DNA of 64,000 bases, taken from assembly GCF_003574965.1 (NCBI RefSeq), contig NZ_CP032317.1, forward strand, positions 2,418,001 through 2,482,000. The letters run 5' to 3'. This DNA is from Hymenobacter oligotrophus. Lineage in GTDB: Bacteria; Bacteroidota; Bacteroidia; Cytophagales; Hymenobacteraceae. Position numbers and translations under genes: made by a program. Below the pieces are notes generated by a model, which searched no databases, had not been told where the DNA came from, and worked only from the letters and a program-made list of their open reading frames with translations. This document shows positions 46,492 through 55,173 of this stretch, piece by piece (the first letter of the stretch is position 1; the number at the start of each line of letters is the position of its first letter).

Positions 46492-46685
46492 TGAGAAGTA
46501 CTTCGAAGCAATACTACGCAGGCTGGGCGCCAGTTTCTACCAACGTTTCAGTCTTACGCGCAGCGAAAAGTTGATTGGTCCGTGGATGCAGAAACCATAT
46601 CCCTATTTGGCTGGCTTATGAATCATGCTCAGCCTTTGGCGTGTGGCAATCCATTCGCTAATAGAACACTTGTCGTTTCAACAAA

Positions 46686-46712
46686 AAAGCAGACTCGATT
46701 TGAGTCTGCTTT
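46686..46712 (-). terminator. terminator of ctpA
   Basis: 11-bp stem AAAGCAGACTC/GAGTCTGCTTT with a 5-nt loop; on the minus strand it is followed by TTTTTTGTTG. It lies 24 nt after the ctpA stop. Confidence 0.85.
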
Positions 46713-46735
46713 CGAATACAAAGGTATGCTAAACC

Positions 46736-48436
46736 TTACTGCTTGCCCGGAGTGCCGGCGCTCTTCATGGCGCTGGCGGCTTTGCCACCTGGCTTTAAGA
46801 GGGTAGTGTAACGCGACTGGTCGTTGAGCAACTGCACGGCGGCCAAAATATTGGGGTCGTCGTTGAAGGTGGCCTCGATCTGCCCTTTCTGGAAGTAATA
46901 CCGCGACACAATTTCCTGCTCCAGCAGCTCCCGGATTTCGGGCTTGAAGCGGGTAAGGTCGTTGGCTTTGTTGGTGGTTACTTTCTTGCGAATGGCATCA
47001 AGCTCCAGCTTCACGTCCTCGTAGTGCTTCTCCTCCTTGGTTTGGGCCGTGAGGCTAGCCAAGGCCTTTTCGGCGGGTGTCGAGTAGCTAATGTCTTTGC
47101 CTTGCACCCACTGCGTAAACTTCTGGTACTCGGCGTCAGAAAGCTTGAAGTCGCGAGCGGGCGGAATGCTTTGGTGCTCGGCGCGGTAGCGGGTGGCGTA
47201 ATCAAACAGGTAATTTTTCTGGAGCAGCACCCGCGTGATGTCGGCAATTTCCTTGTCCTTCACCTCCACATCGGGCGCCACGCCGCCGCCGTCGTACACC
47301 AAGCGGCCTGCGCGCGTTTTAAATGCCGTGCGCAACGAGTCGGGCACCTTACCTAGGGTACCGTCCTCGGCGCGGTGCGAGTAATCAATTTCCTGAATGC
47401 AACGGCCGCTCGGAATGTAGTACTTGGCCGTCGTCACCTTCAGCTGCGAGTTGTACGACAGCGGGCGGGTGGCTTGCACCAAGCCCTTGCCAAACGTTCG
47501 CTCGCCCACCACCACGGCGCGGTCGTAATCCTGAATCACCCCGGCCACGATTTCGGAAGCCGAAGCCGAACGGCCCGAGGTAATAATTGCCATCGGAATT
47601 TGCGTGTCGAGCGGCGCGTCGAGGGCTTTGTAGGTCTTGTTCCACTCCGTCACCTTGCCCTTGGTGCTCACGATATCGAGGCCCTTGTCCACGAACAGGT
47701 TCGAGATGTTCACGGCCTCGTTGAGCAAACCGCCGGGGTTGTCGCGCAGGTCGAATACGATCTTTTTGGCCCCTTGCTCCTTTAGCTTGGTTACGGCGTT
47801 GCGTACCTCGCGCGAGGCATCCACCGTGAAGCCCGACAGCTGCAAGTAGCCGATGTCGGTAGTAATCATGCCGAAGTATGGCACGTTGTCTACCTGAATC
47901 TTGTCGCGCGTGATGTTGACTTCGATGGGCTGCTCCTGGCCGTAGCGCGTCACCATTAGCTTCACGGTGGAGTTGGCCTGGCCTTTCAGCAGCTTGCTGA
48001 TGTCGGAGTTATTCTTCTTCTCAACCGTTACGCCGTTAATCGACAGAATCTCATCGCCGGGCAGCAAACCGGCTTTTTGGGCCGGAAAGCCTTCGTAAGC
48101 GGTTTGCACCACGGTTTTGCCGCTGCGCTTCACCACAATGGCCCCGATGCCGCCGTACTGCCCGGTCGTCATCGTGCGAAAATCCTCGATGTCGTCCTCC
48201 GGAATGTAGTTCGTGTACGGGTCGAGCGACTTGAGCATCGCGTCGATGCCCGTTTTCACGAGCTTTGCGGGCGGTACCTCGTCCACGTAGTAGGTATTCA
48301 CCTCCTTGAAGAGGGTAGCGAAAATGTCGAGGTTCTTCGCTATTTCAAAATACCGTTCGCTGTCGGTGGCCGAGGTAAGAGAGAATACTAAGGCAGCACC
48401 AGCAGCTAAACCTAGGGTAGTTTTGCGGACGTTCAT
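46736..48436 (-). CDS. S41 C-terminal processing peptidase with PDZ domain
   Basis: 566 aa, targeted by an N-terminal signal anchor (TTLGLAAGAALVFSLTSATD). A PDZ domain (~residues 85-170: GQYGGIGAIVVKRSGKTVV, GLLPGDEILSINGVTVEKK) is followed by the protease core. The catalytic Ser lies in TSGRSASASEIVAGVIQD and the Lys in ERTFGKGLVQA. A long helical C-terminal extension (KYYFQ-type repeats, ~residues 400-550) resembles CtpA/Prc proteins of Bacteroidota. It is likely a periplasmic processing enzyme. rnpA and rpmH lie upstream in the same direction. Confidence 0.93.
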   Translation of the reverse strand: MNVRKTTLGLAAGAALVFSLTSATDSERYFEIAKNLDIFATLFKEVNTYYVDEVPPAKLVKTGIDAMLKSLDPYTNYIPEDDIEDFRTMTTGQYGGIGAIVVKRSGKTVVQTAYEGFPAQKAGLLPGDEILSINGVTVEKKNNSDISKLLKGQANSTVKLMVTRYGQEQPIEVNITRDKIQVDNVPYFGMITTDIGYLQLSGFTVDASREVRNAVTKLKEQGAKKIVFDLRDNPGGLLNEAVNISNLFVDKGLDIVSTKGKVTEWNKTYKALDAPLDTQIPMAIITSGRSASASEIVAGVIQDYDRAVVVGERTFGKGLVQATRPLSYNSQLKVTTAKYYIPSGRCIQEIDYSHRAEDGTLGKVPDSLRTAFKTRAGRLVYDGGGVAPDVEVKDKEIADITRVLLQKNYLFDYATRYRAEHQSIPPARDFKLSDAEYQKFTQWVQGKDISYSTPAEKALASLTAQTKEEKHYEDVKLELDAIRKKVTTNKANDLTRFKPEIRELLEQEIVSRYYFQKGQIEATFNDDPNILAAVQLLNDQSRYTTLLKPGGKAASAMKSAGTPGKQ

Positions 48437-48465
48437 AGAAGGCAGCAGCTGTAAAATACAGACAC

Positions 48466-48894
48466 TTATACCGCCGGAGGAGTTGCGTTGTTCGGCACAG
48501 ATCCAGCCTCGGTGGCGCGTAACAAACGCTCCAGTCCTGAAATTAATTTATTCTGCACGACGGTGAAAGGCTTTTTTTCCTTGCCCGTGTAGATAAGCGC
48601 CAACTGGCCCACATGGTGGCCGCCAGCTGCCTCGGTAAGCAAGTGCTTATTGAGGCGGTAAGCTTCGCGCAACAAACGCTTAAGGTGATTGCGGTCGACG
48701 GCCCGCTTAAAGGTGCGTTTCGACACGCTGATGAGCACCTGGGGCGGCGCAGTAGTAGGCTCCCTAAGGGGCAGCCACACCATGCGCAGAGGATATAAAC
48801 CAAAAGAAGAACCCCGGCCGAAAAGCTCGTCGATGAGCTTTTTACGGCACAAGTGTTCTTCTTTCGAAAACGTGTAAGCGCGCGCGCCCGGCAT
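48466..48894 (-). CDS. rnpA: ribonuclease P protein component
   Basis: A 142-aa basic protein subunit of RNase P, which helps the RNA bind precursor tRNA. FSKEEHLCRKKLIDELFGRG (N-terminal block), the RNR-type signature KRTFKRAVDRNHLKRLLREAYRL and LALIYTGKEKKPF are the family marks. Ordinary bacterial RnpA is ~120 aa; the N- and C-terminal tails are slightly extended. ATG 48894 (MPGARAYTF) is preferred to the GTG at 48909. It lies 61 nt after rpmH, the usual rpmH-rnpA order. Confidence 0.93.
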   Translation of the reverse strand: MPGARAYTFSKEEHLCRKKLIDELFGRGSSFGLYPLRMVWLPLREPTTAPPQVLISVSKRTFKRAVDRNHLKRLLREAYRLNKHLLTEAAGGHHVGQLALIYTGKEKKPFTVVQNKLISGLERLLRATEAGSVPNNATPPAV

Positions 48895-48955
48895 GAAAAC
48901 TCGGGGCACGGCTAAGCGAGCTATATGCTAGCCAGCCAGCCGTGCGACGGGGCTA

Positions 48956-49114
48956 TTAGCGCTTGTGTTTGTGCTCGTCCGATACGGTGAGCTTTTTGCG
49001 ACCTTTCTTACGGCGGGCGGCGAGTACGCGGCGGCCGTTAGCAGATTCCATGCGCAGACGGAAGCCGTGCTTGTTACGGCGCTTGCGCTGAGAAGGCTGA
49101 AACGTTCTTTTCAT
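48956..49114 (-). CDS. rpmH: 50S ribosomal protein L34
   Basis: 52 aa: begins [20 protein letters not shown], continues with [20 protein letters not shown] and ends with a short tail ([11 protein letters not shown]). This is the canonical L34 sequence, very basic. It is first in the rpmH-rnpA transcript, with a well-formed promoter 27 nt upstream. Confidence 0.98.
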   Translation of the reverse strand: MKRTFQPSQRKRRNKHGFRLRMESANGRRVLAARRKKGRKKLTVSDEHKHKR

Positions 49115-49140
49115 GACGGGGCACGGTTATGTAAGGCCGG

Positions 49141-49171
49141 CAAAGGTAAGGAGTTATATTTAAAAAGGCAA
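49141..49171 (-). promoter_or_regulatory. promoter of rpmH-rnpA
   Basis: TTG (49171-49169), 20-nt spacer, TACCTTTG (49148-49141) on the minus strand. Confidence 0.8.
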
Positions 49172-49244
49172 TCGATTATCCGAATGGTTGCTACAAAGTT
49201 CTATTTCCGTTGCCTTACCCCAAGCAGACTGCCCTTTTCCGCCG

Positions 49245-49252
49245 TAGCTTTG
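49245..49252 (+). promoter_or_regulatory. -7 element of the M61 peptidase gene
   Basis: TAGCTTTG, 27 nt before ATG 49280. This decides the start: the long upstream reading frame cannot be translated from this transcript. Confidence 0.55.
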
Positions 49253-49279
49253 CTAAGCACTTCGGTGCCTCTTCGCGCC

Positions 49280-51016
49280 ATGATTCAGTACCACGTTTCG
49301 TTTGCCAACCCGCTCACTTTTTACCTGCAAGTACAAATGCAGCTCGCCGTGCCTGCCCAAGAGGCGGCACCGCTCGAGCTGCAATTGCCAGCTTGGCGGC
49401 CAGGGCGTTACGAAATTCAAAATTTCGGGCAGAAGATCCAGCGCGTAGAGGCCTTTGATGCCGACACGGCCGAGCCGCTGCCCTTGCGCAAGCTTACCAA
49501 GGACCGTTGGGAGGTAGCCAACGCTACGGGCCGCACGGTGCGCGTGCAGTACAATTTTTACGCCCACCAGATGGATGCGGGCGGCTCCTGGCTCGATGAA
49601 TCGCAGCTGTACCTAAACGGCATTCAGTGCTTTATGTACGCCGAAGGCCGCCAGGCCGAACCCTGCCAGCTTACCCTTGCGCTGCCCGATGGCTGGCGCA
49701 TTGCCTGCGGCATGACGCAGACGGCCCCGAATGTACTGGAGGCGGCCTCGTTCGATGTGCTCGTTGATTCGCCGCTGATTGCCTCCCCTACCCTGCAGCA
49801 CGCCAGCTACGAGGCCGGCGGGTTGCCTTTTCACGTGTGGGTGCAGGGCAACGAGGCCCGGCCCAACTGGGAGGTAATTGTGCGCGACTTCAAAGCGTTC
49901 AGCGAAGAACAGCTGCGGTTGTTTGGCTCGTTTCCGGCCGCAGATTATCATTTCCTGAACGAGATCCTGCCTTACAAGCACTACCACGGAGTAGAGCACA
50001 TCAACTCCACCGTGATTACCCTAGGTCCGGCCGAGCAGTTGATGAACGAGGAGCTGTACAAGGATTTTCTGGGCGTGAGCTGCCACGAGCTGTTTCATGC
50101 CTGGAACATCAAGAGCATCCGGCCCGCCGAGATGATGCCCTACGATTACACCCGCGAGAATTATTTCCGCACGTGTTTTGTGGCCGAAGGCATTACTACC
50201 TACTACGGCGAGTATTTGCTGGCCCGCGCCAACGTGCGCACCGCCTGGCAGTATTTCGACGAACTGAATACGGTGCTCCGCAAGCATTACGACGACCACG
50301 GTCGCGCCAATCTTTCGGTGGCCGATGCTTCCATGGATTTGTGGCTCGATGGCTACAAGGCGGGCGTGCCCGACCGCAAGGTATCGGTGTACCACAAAGG
50401 GGCGTTAGTAGCCTTGCTGCTTGATTTGCACATCCGACGCCGGCACAACCACCGACGCAGCCTCGACGACGTGATGCGCCGCTTGTGGCAGGAGTTCGGC
50501 CAAACGGGCATTGGCTACACCGAGCAAGATTACCAGCGTGTGGTAACCGAGGTGGCCGGCGAAGACATGAACTGGTACTTCGATGGGCACATTTACGGCA
50601 CGGCCGAGCTCGAAGGCCCGCTTGATGAGGCTTTGCGTTTTGCGGGCTGCTGCCTGATGGTGCAACTGAACGGCTCTTTTGCCGAAGGGCGCCTTGGTTT
50701 CCGAACGGTGCAGAAAGGCGACCGTACCGAGGTAACCGATATTCATCCCGACTCGCCCGCCAGCCACAACCTCACCGTCGACGATCAGATTGTGGCCGTA
50801 AACGGACGCCGCGTAAGCGGCAACCTGCAAAGCCTGTTAAACAACGGGCAGCTGCAACACGAGGTTACCGTGTTCCGGCAAGATCGGCTGGTAACCGTTG
50901 AACTACAACCGAGCTCGGAGCGGTTGTACTGGCCGCGCATCACGGTGGCCAAGCTAGCCGAGGCCACCGCTGCGCAGCAAGCAAGTTTCAGCCAGTGGCT
51001 AAACCAAGCTTTCTAG
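49280..51016 (+). CDS. M61 glycyl aminopeptidase-like protein with PDZ domain
   Basis: 578 aa. The N-terminal beta domain (MIQYHVSFANPLTFYLQVQM, LPAWRPGRYEIQNFG) matches peptidase_M61_N. The zinc site is intact: GVSCHELFHAWNIKSIRP (HExxH), with the third ligand expected in FVAEGITTYYGEYLL. The C-terminal PDZ domain covers ~residues 470-540 (GFRTVQKGDRTEVTDIHPDS, DDQIVAVNGRRV). No signal peptide follows from ATG 49280. M61 enzymes remove N-terminal Gly/Ala residues from peptides. The following lipoprotein gene starts 26 nt later. Confidence 0.9.
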   Translation: MIQYHVSFANPLTFYLQVQMQLAVPAQEAAPLELQLPAWRPGRYEIQNFGQKIQRVEAFDADTAEPLPLRKLTKDRWEVANATGRTVRVQYNFYAHQMDAGGSWLDESQLYLNGIQCFMYAEGRQAEPCQLTLALPDGWRIACGMTQTAPNVLEAASFDVLVDSPLIASPTLQHASYEAGGLPFHVWVQGNEARPNWEVIVRDFKAFSEEQLRLFGSFPAADYHFLNEILPYKHYHGVEHINSTVITLGPAEQLMNEELYKDFLGVSCHELFHAWNIKSIRPAEMMPYDYTRENYFRTCFVAEGITTYYGEYLLARANVRTAWQYFDELNTVLRKHYDDHGRANLSVADASMDLWLDGYKAGVPDRKVSVYHKGALVALLLDLHIRRRHNHRRSLDDVMRRLWQEFGQTGIGYTEQDYQRVVTEVAGEDMNWYFDGHIYGTAELEGPLDEALRFAGCCLMVQLNGSFAEGRLGFRTVQKGDRTEVTDIHPDSPASHNLTVDDQIVAVNGRRVSGNLQSLLNNGQLQHEVTVFRQDRLVTVELQPSSERLYWPRITVAKLAEATAAQQASFSQWLNQAF

Positions 51017-51042
51017 TCGTTTCGCCACTTCGTATCCGCCGT

Positions 51043-51879
51043 ATGTACTCGCTGCGTCCGCTGCCGGCCCTGCTGGGCCTGAGCCTGCTGACTTCTTGCA
51101 CGCTGCGTATGCAGCCGGCGGAACGCGCCAAGCCGGGCGTGCCGGGCTCGTCGCCGTATCCGCCGCTTAGCCCGTCGGCGGGCGCGGCCAGCAGCCCCAA
51201 GCGCCCCGTGCCGCCGCCCATATACCGGTACGGGCGTTTCGATACGCTGGTGCTCGGCCAGAGGGTGCTGCGCCTGTACCCCGGCACGCGCGAGGTATAC
51301 GAGCGCCTGCCTTTGCAGCCGTGGCTGGAAAGCAGCTCCGCAGCCGAAGGCGACGAGTTCGACCCCGAAGCCGAGGAGCGCCGCCGCTTGCGCAAAGCCG
51401 CAGCCGATGTAAAACGCCTAGGTCAGGTGCTGGTGTTGCGCTGCCGCAGAGGCAAGGAGGTACGCCTCGTGAACAACCCCACCGAGGATTACGAAACCAG
51501 CGTGGTGTACGAGTACGTGGCCACGTTGCCCAGCATCAGGCAATGGCTGGTGGCCGTGCGCCTCTACGAAGGCGGGTATTATTTGCTGGTCGATCAGCAA
51601 ACCGGCCGGCAAACGGTGGTGTGGAGCCCGCCTTCGGTAGCGCCCGACGGGCAGCATTTCGTGTGCGGCTCCTCCGATGTACTGGCCCGCTACGAACCTA
51701 GTGGCCTGCAAGTGTGGAGCATGGCAGGCGGCCGACCGCGCCTGTTGTGGGAGCGGCAAACAGAGTGGGGCGTAAGCCAGCCAAGGTGGTTGGATAACCA
51801 CAACGTCTTGTTTGAGCAAGACTTTATCTACAACGGCGACGTGGATACGCGCGTGATGCGCATTAAAGTGGTGAACTAG
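51043..51879 (+). CDS. lipoprotein of unknown function
   Basis: 278 aa with a lipobox near residue 19 (LLGLSLLTSC). A Pro/Ser-rich linker (~residues 25-60) is followed by a mostly beta domain (RYGRFDTLVLGQRVLRLYPG, YEYVATLPSIRQWLVAVRLY, YLLVDQQTGRQTVVWSPPSV) that looks propeller-like near its end. I do not recognise the family. ATG 51043 starts the signal peptide. It probably shares a transcript with the M61 gene and ends at a bidirectional terminator. Confidence 0.7.
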   Translation: MYSLRPLPALLGLSLLTSCTLRMQPAERAKPGVPGSSPYPPLSPSAGAASSPKRPVPPPIYRYGRFDTLVLGQRVLRLYPGTREVYERLPLQPWLESSSAAEGDEFDPEAEERRRLRKAAADVKRLGQVLVLRCRRGKEVRLVNNPTEDYETSVVYEYVATLPSIRQWLVAVRLYEGGYYLLVDQQTGRQTVVWSPPSVAPDGQHFVCGSSDVLARYEPSGLQVWSMAGGRPRLLWERQTEWGVSQPRWLDNHNVLFEQDFIYNGDVDTRVMRIKVVN

Positions 51880-51921
51880 AGCACTTCCTAGGTCGAATGT
51901 CGCACGGTACGCATTAGCACC

Positions 51922-51971
51922 ATAACCGAAAAAGCCCCGCCAGACGAATCTGGCGGGGCTTTTTCGGTTAT
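51922..51971. terminator. bidirectional terminator
   Basis: A 23-bp perfect stem (ATAACCGAAAAAGCCCCGCC on the left arm, its complement on the right) with a 4-nt loop and A/T runs inside both arms. It lies between the convergent lipoprotein gene and the small gene at 51983. Confidence 0.92.
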
Positions 51972-51982
51972 CAGCTTTCAGG

Positions 51983-52273
51983 CTAGTCAGCCTTGCGGCC
52001 GGGGCCTTTTTGGTTGTTGTCAACCGACATGGGCCAGTTGCCTTGCGGGTTGCTGCGCGGCTTGTTGGAGGCGTTCGAACGGATTTCGTCTTTGTTGCCG
52101 CCGGCAGCGTTGTTTCGAATCTGGTTGCCTTCTTCCGAAATCGGGTTGCGGCTTACGTTCTGCACTTTGGTGCCGTCGCTGTTCGACGAAGGCACTTTGC
52201 TGTTTTCCAGATTCGAGCCCGGAATGAGTTCTTGATTCTTGTTATGGTTATGCTTGCTCTTGCTCTGAGACAT
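51983..52273 (-). CDS. small Asn-rich, hydrophilic protein of unknown function
   Basis: 96 aa with very high Asn, Ser, Lys and Gly content and almost no hydrophobic residues (SQSKSKHNHNKNQEL, NQIRNNAAGGNKDEI, NNQKGPGRKAD). It is predicted to be disordered. It has its own terminator, and ATG 52273 is the only start. Composition recalls small stress or hydrophilin-type proteins, but that is only an impression. Confidence 0.6.
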   Translation of the reverse strand: MSQSKSKHNHNKNQELIPGSNLENSKVPSSNSDGTKVQNVSRNPISEEGNQIRNNAAGGNKDEIRSNASNKPRSNPQGNWPMSVDNNQKGPGRKAD

Positions 52274-52339
52274 GGCGTTGGGTCGTTTAGAAGGTAAACG
52301 GATACCCTCTTTTACCCCGAGCCCGGCCGCAAGGTTGTG

Positions 52340-53263
52340 TTAAGCCAGCACTTCTTCTACGCGCACCAAGTCAGCGAACTGCTTTTCGCGCTCCTGAATT
52401 TCCTCTTGCGTGAGGTTGAGCAGGCGCTCGGTGCCGAATTTCTCGACGCAGAACGAGGCCATGGCCGAGCCGTGAATAACAGCGCGCTTCAGGTTTTCGA
52501 ACGAGCAGTCGTCGGTAGCGGCGATGTGACCGATGAAGCCACCCGCAAACGTATCGCCGGCACCGGTTGGGTCGAATACTTCTTCGAGCGGCAGCGCTGG
52601 GCAGAAAAACACCTGCTTTTTGTGGAAGAGCAAGGCGCCGTGCTCACCCTTTTTAATGATCAAGAACTTGGGACCTAGGGCCAAAATCTTGCGGGCCGCC
52701 TTCACGAGCGAGTACTCACCCGACAGCTGACGCGCCTCTTCGTCGTTGATGCTCAGCACGTCTACCATCTGGATGGTCTCGAGCAGGTCTTCCATGGCCG
52801 TATCCATCCAGAAGTTCATCGTATCCATCACGATGAGCTTGGGGCGGTTCACGAGGCGCTGAATAACCAAGCGCTGAATTTGGGGCGTAAGGTTGCCCAG
52901 CATCAGGTACTTGCAGTCCTGGTACGCATCCGGAATAACGGGGTCAAACGTAGCCAGTACGTTCAGCTCAGTAGCCAGCGTATCGCGCGAGTTCAGGTCG
53001 TTGGCATACTTACCCGCCCAGAAGAACGACTTCTCGCCTTGCTTGATTTGCAGACCTTCGGTATCAACCCCGTGCTGCTGCAACATGGCGATGTCGCTTT
53101 GCTGGAAATCGTCGCCCACTACCGAAACAATCTTAACGGGCTTGACCGAATAGGAAGCGGCCAGGGAAGCAAACGTGGCAGCGCCACCCACGATTTTGTC
53201 GGTTTTGCCAAAGGGCGTTTCGATAGCGTCGAAGGCTACCGTGCCGATTACGACCAGGCTCAT
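52340..53263 (-). CDS. PfkB-family sugar/nucleoside kinase
   Basis: 307 aa. The ATP-binding/catalytic signature is FDPTGAGDTFAGGFIGHIAA with the catalytic Asp; the N-terminal substrate region is GGAATFASLAASY. Ribokinase/adenosine-kinase-like fold; the phosphorylated substrate cannot be assigned. tRNA-His with its own terminator lies upstream in the same direction. Confidence 0.9.
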   Translation of the reverse strand: MSLVVIGTVAFDAIETPFGKTDKIVGGAATFASLAASYSVKPVKIVSVVGDDFQQSDIAMLQQHGVDTEGLQIKQGEKSFFWAGKYANDLNSRDTLATELNVLATFDPVIPDAYQDCKYLMLGNLTPQIQRLVIQRLVNRPKLIVMDTMNFWMDTAMEDLLETIQMVDVLSINDEEARQLSGEYSLVKAARKILALGPKFLIIKKGEHGALLFHKKQVFFCPALPLEEVFDPTGAGDTFAGGFIGHIAATDDCSFENLKRAVIHGSAMASFCVEKFGTERLLNLTQEEIQEREKQFADLVRVEEVLA

Positions 53264-53331
53264 AAGCAGTTAAATTCAGGAGTTGATGTAGACGTGAAGT
53301 TGCGCTGTAAAACCGCAAAGGCAATAAAAAA

Positions 53332-53357
53332 GTCCCCGGAGCTTAAGTTCCGGGGAC
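53332..53357 (-). terminator. terminator after tRNA-His
   Basis: Stem GTCCCCGGA/TCCGGGGAC, followed on the minus strand by a run of T, 8 nt beyond the tRNA. Confidence 0.85.
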
Positions 53358-53364
53358 CTAGTGG

Positions 53365-53439
<75 letters not shown>

Positions 53440-53455
53440 GTGTTTGTTTGGATGG

Positions 53456-53486
53456 CAAAAGTAGAACGCGAGGTGGTTTTAGGCAA
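53456..53486 (-). promoter_or_regulatory. promoter of tRNA-His
   Basis: TTG (53486-53484), 20-nt spacer, TACTTTTG (53463-53456) on the minus strand, 17 nt before the tRNA. Confidence 0.75.
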
Positions 53487-53559
53487 GTCTTACCCCAACT
53501 TTTTTTCTGTGCAAAAGCCTCCCAAATGCTATTTGCCTGAGCCTCCCACTACTTCGGCG

Positions 53560-53567
53560 TACCTTTG
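53560..53567 (+). promoter_or_regulatory. -7 element of the DEAD-box helicase gene
   Basis: TACCTTTG, 24 nt before the ATG. The nearest TTG is 24 nt upstream, outside the usual spacing. Confidence 0.55.
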
Positions 53568-53590
53568 CGGTTGCCCATTGCAGCTACCTC

Positions 53591-55033
53591 ATGACCGAAC
53601 CTACCCCCGAACAAGCCGCCGCTCCCCTATCGTTTGAGGATTTCAAACTCAACAAGCAGCTGCTCACGGCCGTGGCCGAAGCGGGTTTTGAGCGCCCCAC
53701 GCCGGTGCAACAACAAGCCATACCGTTGCTGCTCGCCGGCCACGACCTCCTAGGTGTAGCGCAAACCGGTACCGGCAAAACGGCCGCTTTCGGCTTGCCG
53801 CTGCTCATGAAGGTGAAGTACGCTCAGGGCACGCACCCCCGCGCCTTGGTGCTGGCCCCCACGCGCGAGCTGATTTTGCAGCTCGAAACGCACCTGCGCA
53901 AGCTGGCCGCCTACACCGATTTGCGCATTGTGGCCGTGTATGGCGGCGTAGGCGTCAAAACGCATTCCGAGGCGGTGCGCAACGGTGTAGATATTCTGCT
54001 GGCCACGCCGGGCCGCCTGATGGAGCTGTACTCCAAAGGCGACTTGGTGCTGAAGGAACTGAAAACGCTGGTGCTCGACGAGGCCGACAAGATGATGGAC
54101 ATGGGCTTTATGCCCCAAATCCGGCGTTTGCTCGAAATCATTCCGCGGAAGCGCCAAAACATGCTGTTCTCGGCCACCATGCCGCCCAAGGTGGAGGAGC
54201 TAAGCGCCGAGTTTCTCGAATTTCCGGTAAAAATTGAGGTAACGCCTTCGGCCGCGCCGGCCTCCACGGTACAGCAAACACTGTACGAGGTACCCAACTT
54301 CCTGACCAAAATTCACTTACTCGAGCACTTGGTGGCCGATGTGGAGGTGTTTAATCGGGTTATCATTTTCGCCCGGTCTAAGGAAACCGCCGACAACATT
54401 TTCCACTTCCTTAACCGCAAGATCGAGGGCGAATCGCGCGTAATTCACGGCAACAAGGGCCAGAACACCCGCCTGAATTCAATGGATGCCTTCCGCGAAG
54501 GCGGTGTGCGCTTTCTGGTAGCTACCGATGTGGCGGCGCGCGGTATTGATATTCCGGAAGTAAGCCACGTCATTAACTTCGATGTGCCGGTGGTGTACGA
54601 CGACTATGTGCACCGCATTGGCCGCACGGGCCGGGCCGAGCGCACGGGTGCCGCCGTTACGTTTGCTACGCCAGCCGAAATGCCGCATGTGCAGCGTATC
54701 GAAGAGCTAATGCGCCAACCAATTCCGCAGCACCCCCTGCCGCCCGAGGTAAAAATCTCCGAAACGCCCTTTGAAGAGGCCCAGCGCATGGCGCGCGAGC
54801 TGGATACGCTGCGCCGCAAAGCCGACCCCAACTACAAAGGCGCTTTCCACGAAAAACAGGAGTGGCTGAAAACCGGCGTTACAATTGACAAACGCACGGG
54901 CAAAACTTACGACGGCCCGCAGCGCAGCAAAAAGGGCAGCAAAGCAAACCCCTCGAAGGGCCGAGCCTCCTCGCCCACAGCAAAGGCCAGCAAGGCCGCA
55001 GCCGCCAAAAACCGCCAGCAACGCCGCAAATAG
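53591..55033 (+). CDS. rhlE: DEAD-box RNA helicase, RhlE type
   Basis: 480 aa. The helicase core is complete: Q motif FERPTPVQQQAIP, motif I AQTGTGKTAAF, Ia PTRELILQ, Ib TPGRL, II VLDEADKMMDMGF, III SATMP, V TDVAARGID, VI HRIGRTGRAER. A basic, Lys/Ser-rich tail (~residues 430-480) follows, as in RhlE. It remodels RNA, commonly in ribosome assembly and cold growth. It is monocistronic with its own terminator. Confidence 0.94.
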   Translation: MTEPTPEQAAAPLSFEDFKLNKQLLTAVAEAGFERPTPVQQQAIPLLLAGHDLLGVAQTGTGKTAAFGLPLLMKVKYAQGTHPRALVLAPTRELILQLETHLRKLAAYTDLRIVAVYGGVGVKTHSEAVRNGVDILLATPGRLMELYSKGDLVLKELKTLVLDEADKMMDMGFMPQIRRLLEIIPRKRQNMLFSATMPPKVEELSAEFLEFPVKIEVTPSAAPASTVQQTLYEVPNFLTKIHLLEHLVADVEVFNRVIIFARSKETADNIFHFLNRKIEGESRVIHGNKGQNTRLNSMDAFREGGVRFLVATDVAARGIDIPEVSHVINFDVPVVYDDYVHRIGRTGRAERTGAAVTFATPAEMPHVQRIEELMRQPIPQHPLPPEVKISETPFEEAQRMARELDTLRRKADPNYKGAFHEKQEWLKTGVTIDKRTGKTYDGPQRSKKGSKANPSKGRASSPTAKASKAAAAKNRQQRRK

Positions 55034-55045
55034 GTAGCAGGGTCG

Positions 55046-55099
55046 AAAACGCATTGAGTCTGGTTTGGCAACTTCGCCGAGCCGGACCCAATGCGTTTT
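55046..55099 (+). terminator. terminator of the helicase gene
   Basis: 11-bp stem AAAACGCATTG/CAATGCGTTTT around an imperfectly paired inner part (TCTGGTTTGGC and GCCGGACC), followed by GTTG, 12 nt after the stop. Confidence 0.75.
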
Positions 55100-55116
55100 G
55101 TTGCGCCCTAAAAGCA

Positions 55117-55148
55117 CTGCGGCCCCGCGCCATGGCGCGGGGCCGCAG
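55117..55148 (-). terminator. perfect 32-bp palindrome, probable terminator
   Basis: CTGCGGCCCCGCGCCA directly joined to its exact reverse complement, with no loop base. It lies 25 nt after the stop of the 55174 gene on the minus strand, followed there by TGCTTTTAGG. Confidence 0.7.
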
Positions 55149-55173
55149 CAGCAAAGTGCTTGTGCCGGAAAAC

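Noticed and set aside
46582-46806. A 74-codon plus-strand frame between tsaB and ctpA
   Set aside because: It runs through the ctpA terminator and into ctpA antisense, with no family character.
48965-49279. N-terminal extension of the M61 gene over rpmH
   Set aside because: It would run antisense across rpmH, and the -7 box at 49245 lies within it; ATG 49280 is the family start.
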